10,396 bases of DNA from NCBI GenBank assembly GCA_002492335.1, contig DKYD01000103.1:1-10396 (forward strand), written 5' to 3'. The notes under the pieces were generated by a model, which worked only from the letters and a program-made list of their open reading frames with translations, did no database searches and was not told the DNA's origin. The position numbers and the translations under genes were made by a program. Shown here piece after piece: positions 7,369-10,396 of this stretch. Source of the stretch: Lachnospiraceae bacterium UBA7109 (lineage in GTDB: Bacteria; Bacillota; Clostridia; Lachnospirales; Lachnospiraceae). How positions within the stretch are numbered: the stretch's first letter is position 1; every line of letters begins with the position of its first letter.

Positions 7369-7419
7369 TTCCACAAGAAGAATACCCGGTGGGCGGCCCA
7401 TTATTTTGGAGGAAAAGTT

Positions 7420-7914
7420 ATGAGATGTGATGCGAAGACATTTGCGCAGATGTATGAGCAGATTTACACAGACTTATATCACTTTGCCCTGTGCCTGATG
7501 AAGGATAGTCATGAGGCGGAGGATGTGGTGAGCGAGGCAGTGATATCTGCATATGAAAATATTCACAGCCTTCGGAAAAAAGAAGCATTTAAAAGCTGGA
7601 TTTTTACAATCCTTTCAAATATCTGTAAAAAGCGGCTGAAAAAAGCATCCAGGGAGAATACATATCTGGAAAATATGAATTCAGAGAAAGAGCTGTATGA
7701 GAAAACGCGGATGGATGAATCCGACTATGGACTGGCGCTGGACGTCAGAAATGCATTTTTTATTCTTTCGGAGGAAGAACAGCTGATCATAGGATTGTCT
7801 GTTTTCGGCGGTTATAACAGCAGTGAAATTGCAGATATGTTGAAATTGAATGCAAATACAGTGCGCTCGAAAAGAAGCCGTGCGCTTTCAAAAATGGAAT
7901 GTGTACTAAAATGA
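7420..7914 (+). CDS. ECF-type RNA polymerase sigma factor
   Basis: The 164-residue protein carries only the two essential sigma-70 domains. Region 2 spans about residues 8-75 (YEQIYTDLYHFALCLMKD, EAEDVVSEAVISAYENI, FKSWIFTILSNICKKRLKK), and region 4 spans about 110-160, with a helix-turn-helix in GYNSSEIADMLKLNANTVRSKRSRAL. It should direct RNA polymerase to a small set of promoters when released by its anti-sigma partner. GGAGG (7408-7412) precedes the ATG by 7 bases. The next gene starts 21 bases after the stop and encodes a membrane protein with a cytoplasmic N-terminus, the usual arrangement for sigma and anti-sigma pairs. A candidate self-recognised promoter lies at 7343-7368. The ECF subgroup cannot be named from sequence alone. 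Confidence 0.93.
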   Translation: MRCDAKTFAQMYEQIYTDLYHFALCLMKDSHEAEDVVSEAVISAYENIHSLRKKEAFKSWIFTILSNICKKRLKKASRENTYLENMNSEKELYEKTRMDESDYGLALDVRNAFFILSEEEQLIIGLSVFGGYNSSEIADMLKLNANTVRSKRSRALSKMECVLK

Positions 7915-7935
7915 GTCTGAAAAGGAGTGATCGTG

Positions 7936-9822
7936 ATGCTTAATCAGGAGCAGAATGTGATTGAGAAATTAAGGAAAAAAAGCAGTGATATCCAGGTACC
8001 GGAGAATCTCACCCCTGAATCAGTACAGCATATGCTGGAGAAAAAAGGGAAGAAGAAACGAAATGTCCGGGTATACCGGATCGGAGGAGTGATTGCCGCG
8101 TGCCTTGTCCTTGTATGTGGAGTGTTTATATATAAAAATGGTTACCTGAACCAGAAGACAGGATCCGAAGTCAGAAAGGTGGGTCAGATAAAAACTGCGG
8201 ATGACTATGAAGAGGTGTATGAATGCTACCGGAACTGGGAGAAAGAACTGGAAAAAGTGGGTGCATATGGGACGGCGACCGCTGAGGATGCTGCGATGGA
8301 GAAAACGGAGACAATGGCGGATACAGGAAGCGCCAGGGATGTGGATGGAGGAATGTCTTATTCCAGGACGAATGTCCGGCAGGAGGGCGTGGACGAAGGA
8401 GATATTGTAAAAACAGACGGCAGATATCTGTATATTCTCAAAAACGGGCAGACAGAAATATCGGTAGTTGATACAATGGGTGATCAGCTGGAAAGCAGAC
8501 AGACGATTAACCCGGAAGATGCTTCATTGATTTATGAAATGTATCTCGATGTGGAGGGTAAGAAGCTGGTTGCTATCTGCGAAAGGGATAATGGCCGCGC
8601 TGCAGTTGAAGAAATGGATATGTATAATCATAACGGGACGATAGAGGCAGTTACTTATGATATCTCCAATCCGGAAAAGCCGGAAGAACTCGGAAGAGTC
8701 AGACAGAGCGGAAGTTATGATTCTTCCCGTATGGCGGATGGATACCTCTATCTCTTCAGTAATTATGATATTACGGATAATGGAATTGCCAAAGACAGAC
8801 CGGAGACTTATGTGCCGGCTGTAAATGGAGAGTTGATTGCAGAGAAGGATATCTGCCTTCCGACGGAACAGCTGGCATGTGGATATACGGTTCTGACGTC
8901 AGTCAGTATGGAAGCTCCGGATAAGGTTTGTGAGAGTAAGGCGATTCTGTCCGGAAGCGGTCAGATATATGTAAGCAACAGTAATATTTATTATTATGAG
9001 ACAACATGGAATTATAATGAAAATACGATGGAGACAACGTCTCTGCAGCGGATCAGCTATCAGAACGGAGTGTTCCAGGGTGGCGCACAGGCGACAATAA
9101 ACGGCTATATTCACGATTCCTTCTGTATTGATGAATATAAGGATCACCTTCGGGTCGTAGTGACACAGGGAGATACCAATGCGGTTTATGTGCTGGATAT
9201 GGAGTTTGAGGAGACAGGATCTATTACAGAACTGGCAAAAGACGAGCGCATTTATTCTGCAAGGCTTATGGGCGATACCGGATATTTTGTTACATTTCGC
9301 GAGACAGACCCTTTGTTCTCTGTGGATCTCTCTGATCCGGAGAATCCGGAAATTATCGGAGAACTTAAGATTCCCGGATTTTCTGATTACCTGCATCCTT
9401 ATGGAGAAGGAAAGCTTCTTGGAATCGGAATGAATGTGGATGAAAAAGGTATGATGGCGGATGGTGTAAAGCTCACCATGTTTGATATATCGGATCCGTC
9501 AGATGTGAAGGAAGAGGATACGTACATTCTGAAAAATGTATTTTCCACAGATGCGTCATACGACTATAAGGCGGTCCTTGCAGACGTCGGGAAAAATATC
9601 ATTGGATTTTCCGGTTACACAGACGGAGGTCAGAACTATTATATTTTCGAGTATCAGGAAGGAAAGGGCTTCGTGTGTAAGATGGAAGAAGAAATTAATG
9701 GAAATACTTCTCTGGCAGCGAGGGGCGTGTATATTGATCAGGTTCTTTATGTGATACAGGGAAATGTCATTGAAGCATATAGCCTGGAGGAATATAAGAA
9801 GGTGAGGGATCTGATTCTGTAA
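7936..9822 (+). CDS. Membrane protein with extracellular beta-propeller, likely anti-sigma factor/sensor
   Basis: From ATG 7936 the protein has 628 residues. The first ~45 are cytoplasmic and highly charged, with SDIQVPENLTPESVQHML, a stretch like that in Lachnospiraceae anti-sigma proteins, followed by KKGKKKR. One membrane helix spans about 46-66. The outside part holds the beta-propeller family hallmark TNVRQEGVDEGDIVKTDG (GVDEGDIVKTDG at 151-162) and continues as the propeller domain (PF09826-type, distantly WD40-like) to the C-terminus, with ISNPEKPEELG, LSDPENPEIIGELK and ISDPSDVKEED as blade-like repeats. No HxxxCxxC zinc anti-sigma motif is seen. I infer that the N-terminus binds the sigma factor encoded just upstream while the propeller senses an external ligand. 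AAAGGAGTGATC (7921-7932) is a near-ideal ribosome binding site; it favours ATG 7936 over the in-frame GTGs at 7927 and 7933. Confidence 0.85.
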   Translation: MLNQEQNVIEKLRKKSSDIQVPENLTPESVQHMLEKKGKKKRNVRVYRIGGVIAACLVLVCGVFIYKNGYLNQKTGSEVRKVGQIKTADDYEEVYECYRNWEKELEKVGAYGTATAEDAAMEKTETMADTGSARDVDGGMSYSRTNVRQEGVDEGDIVKTDGRYLYILKNGQTEISVVDTMGDQLESRQTINPEDASLIYEMYLDVEGKKLVAICERDNGRAAVEEMDMYNHNGTIEAVTYDISNPEKPEELGRVRQSGSYDSSRMADGYLYLFSNYDITDNGIAKDRPETYVPAVNGELIAEKDICLPTEQLACGYTVLTSVSMEAPDKVCESKAILSGSGQIYVSNSNIYYYETTWNYNENTMETTSLQRISYQNGVFQGGAQATINGYIHDSFCIDEYKDHLRVVVTQGDTNAVYVLDMEFEETGSITELAKDERIYSARLMGDTGYFVTFRETDPLFSVDLSDPENPEIIGELKIPGFSDYLHPYGEGKLLGIGMNVDEKGMMADGVKLTMFDISDPSDVKEEDTYILKNVFSTDASYDYKAVLADVGKNIIGFSGYTDGGQNYYIFEYQEGKGFVCKMEEEINGNTSLAARGVYIDQVLYVIQGNVIEAYSLEEYKKVRDLIL

Positions 9823-9860
9823 GAGGCTGTGCTGGTGTTTTGGCAGACAGGTATGGAAGA

Positions 9861-9906
9861 CAGTGAGGGATTGACGGATAAGCCGGACAATCCCTCACTG
9901 TTTCTT
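9861..9906 (+). terminator. Terminator of the sigma/anti-sigma operon
   Basis: A perfect 13-base-pair stem, CAGTGAGGGATTG (9861-9873) with CAATCCCTCACTG (9888-9900), has a 14-base loop and is followed by TTTCTTT. The right arm overlaps the last codons and TGA (9895-9897) of the convergent XRE gene. In the minus direction no good T run follows, so it mainly serves the plus-strand operon, though it would also form in the XRE transcript. Confidence 0.88.
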
Positions 9907-10239
9907 TAAAGCGTTAATGGCGCTGATATATTCGCGCAATATCCGGACAGCATGTTCCTGTGATGTTTTGTCCATAGAGCCTAACATTTCTATAATCATA
10001 GATTCTTCAAAATCGTGCCCATTTCCTAATATAATATAATCTGCAGATATGTCAAAAGCAGTGCAGATTTTATAGAGAGTCTTGGAAGTGATTGCTTTTT
10101 TTCCGCTTTCTACAGCAGTTAAGAAGCTGGGGGAAATATCACATTTTTCACTAAACTGTTCTCTGGTCATGTTTAAAACTTCACGTACTTCACGAATTCG
10201 TAATCCAACAGTCAAACTATAATCTTTACCTGGAGTCAT
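9895..10239 (-). CDS. XRE-family HTH repressor
   Basis: The 114-residue protein has a Cro/CI-type helix-turn-helix across about residues 13-70: LRIREVREVLNMTREQFSEK, then CDISPSFLTAVESGKKAITS, where SPSFLTAVESG is the recognition helix region, then TLYKICTAFDISADYIILG. The last ~40 residues are helical and may dimerise. It lacks a peptidase or sensor domain, so release from DNA would need a partner or another signal. The ATG at 10239 is preceded by AAAGGAT about 13 bases upstream and a nearer GGATG. Its upstream region holds two palindromic sites and a divergent promoter, which suggests it represses both its own gene and a rightward gene outside the window. Its 3' end overlaps the terminator stem of the preceding operon. 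Confidence 0.93.
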   Translation of the reverse strand: MTPGKDYSLTVGLRIREVREVLNMTREQFSEKCDISPSFLTAVESGKKAITSKTLYKICTAFDISADYIILGNGHDFEESMIIEMLGSMDKTSQEHAVRILREYISAINALKKQ

Positions 10240-10283
10240 TTTAACATCCGATCCTTTCTGTTTTTATATTTAGTGTAGCAAAT

Positions 10284-10289
10284 ATCATA
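10284..10289 (-). promoter_or_regulatory. Candidate -10 box of the XRE gene
   Basis: On the minus strand TATGAT (5 of 6 to consensus) lies about 45 bases upstream of the XRE start. Its -35 region would fall in the palindrome at 10301-10312, where no good -35 hexamer is seen. This would place the repressor's own promoter under the same operator. Another weaker -10, TACACT, lies closer to the gene. Confidence 0.35.
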
Positions 10290-10300
10290 TTTACAAAAAG

Positions 10301-10334
10301 ATTCTATAGAATGAATAAATATATTCTATAGAGT
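10301..10334. promoter_or_regulatory. Tandem palindromic operators, probably bound by the XRE repressor
   Basis: ATTCTATAGAAT (10301-10312) is a perfect 12-base palindrome. ATTCTATAGAGT (10323-10334) repeats it with one change. Starts are 22 bases apart, about two helical turns, so two dimers could bind the same face of the DNA. The second copy touches the first base of the -35 box at 10334. Confidence 0.7.
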
Positions 10335-10362
10335 TGACTTTAAAAAATAAAATATTTATAAT
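10334..10362 (+). promoter_or_regulatory. Strong rightward promoter leaving the window
   Basis: TTGACT (10334-10339) is followed after exactly 17 bases by TATAAT (10357-10362). It reads toward the right edge. No gene begins in the remaining 34 bases; the ATG at 10373 meets a stop after four codons. The target gene must lie beyond the window. The operator at 10323-10334 would block RNA polymerase here. Confidence 0.75.
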
Positions 10363-10396
10363 AGAGACAAAAATGTATGTGTTTTAATAACAGAAA

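Noticed and set aside
7927..7935. GTG starts at 7927 and 7933 for the propeller protein
   Set aside because: GTG 7927 lies inside the Shine-Dalgarno; ATG 7936 has ideal spacing.
8899..9396. 165-codon open frame on the minus strand inside the propeller gene
   Set aside because: It lies wholly within a well-supported gene and its product is rich in Cys, Ile and His with no recognisable domain; a reverse-strand shadow.
10373..10387. ATG near the right edge as the start of the next gene
   Set aside because: It reaches a stop after four codons and has no ribosome binding site.

Overview
The window looks like chromosomal DNA from a spore-forming clostridium (Bacillota, most likely Lachnospiraceae). 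It carries spmA and spmB spore-maturation genes, strong AGGAG-type ribosome binding sites, Gram-positive lipoprotein and signal-anchor proteins, and intrinsic terminators with T runs. The family assignment is an inference from protein style; no rRNA or other marker is present.

Layout. Bases 1-948 (minus strand) hold a visibly AT-rich gene that runs off the left edge. It has the fold signature of a tyrosine recombinase, but the catalytic residues appear to be gone. Next comes spmA (minus) facing away from spmB (plus), two genes that normally sit in tandem. spmB converges on a DUF885-type zinc metallopeptidase (2433-4184, minus), with a shared terminator between them. Divergent from the peptidase is a two-gene plus-strand unit: a small lipoprotein (4302-4934) and an aconitase-superfamily hydratase (4963-7242), closed by a strong terminator at 7263-7309. 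A second plus-strand unit encodes an ECF-type sigma factor (7420-7914) and a single-pass membrane protein with an extracellular beta-propeller (7936-9822), probably its anti-sigma factor and sensor. It is closed by a terminator with a 13-bp stem at 9861-9906. The right end holds a minus-strand XRE repressor (9895-10239). Upstream of it are two near-identical 12-bp palindromes, 22 bp apart; one abuts the -35 box of a near-consensus promoter that fires rightward out of the window.

How the genes work together. Three modules look self-contained: sigma factor plus propeller anti-sigma (trans-envelope signalling), XRE repressor plus tandem operators plus divergent promoter (a switch for an unseen gene to the right), and SpmA plus SpmB (spore core dehydration). 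The hydratase is complete and keeps the Fe-S cluster cysteines, but no citrate synthase or isocitrate dehydrogenase lies nearby, so its substrate is open. The most unusual items are the catalytically degenerate integrase-like protein, the propeller-type anti-sigma with no zinc motif, and the XRE operator array. I saw no CRISPR array, tRNA, rRNA, insertion sequence or complete mobile element.
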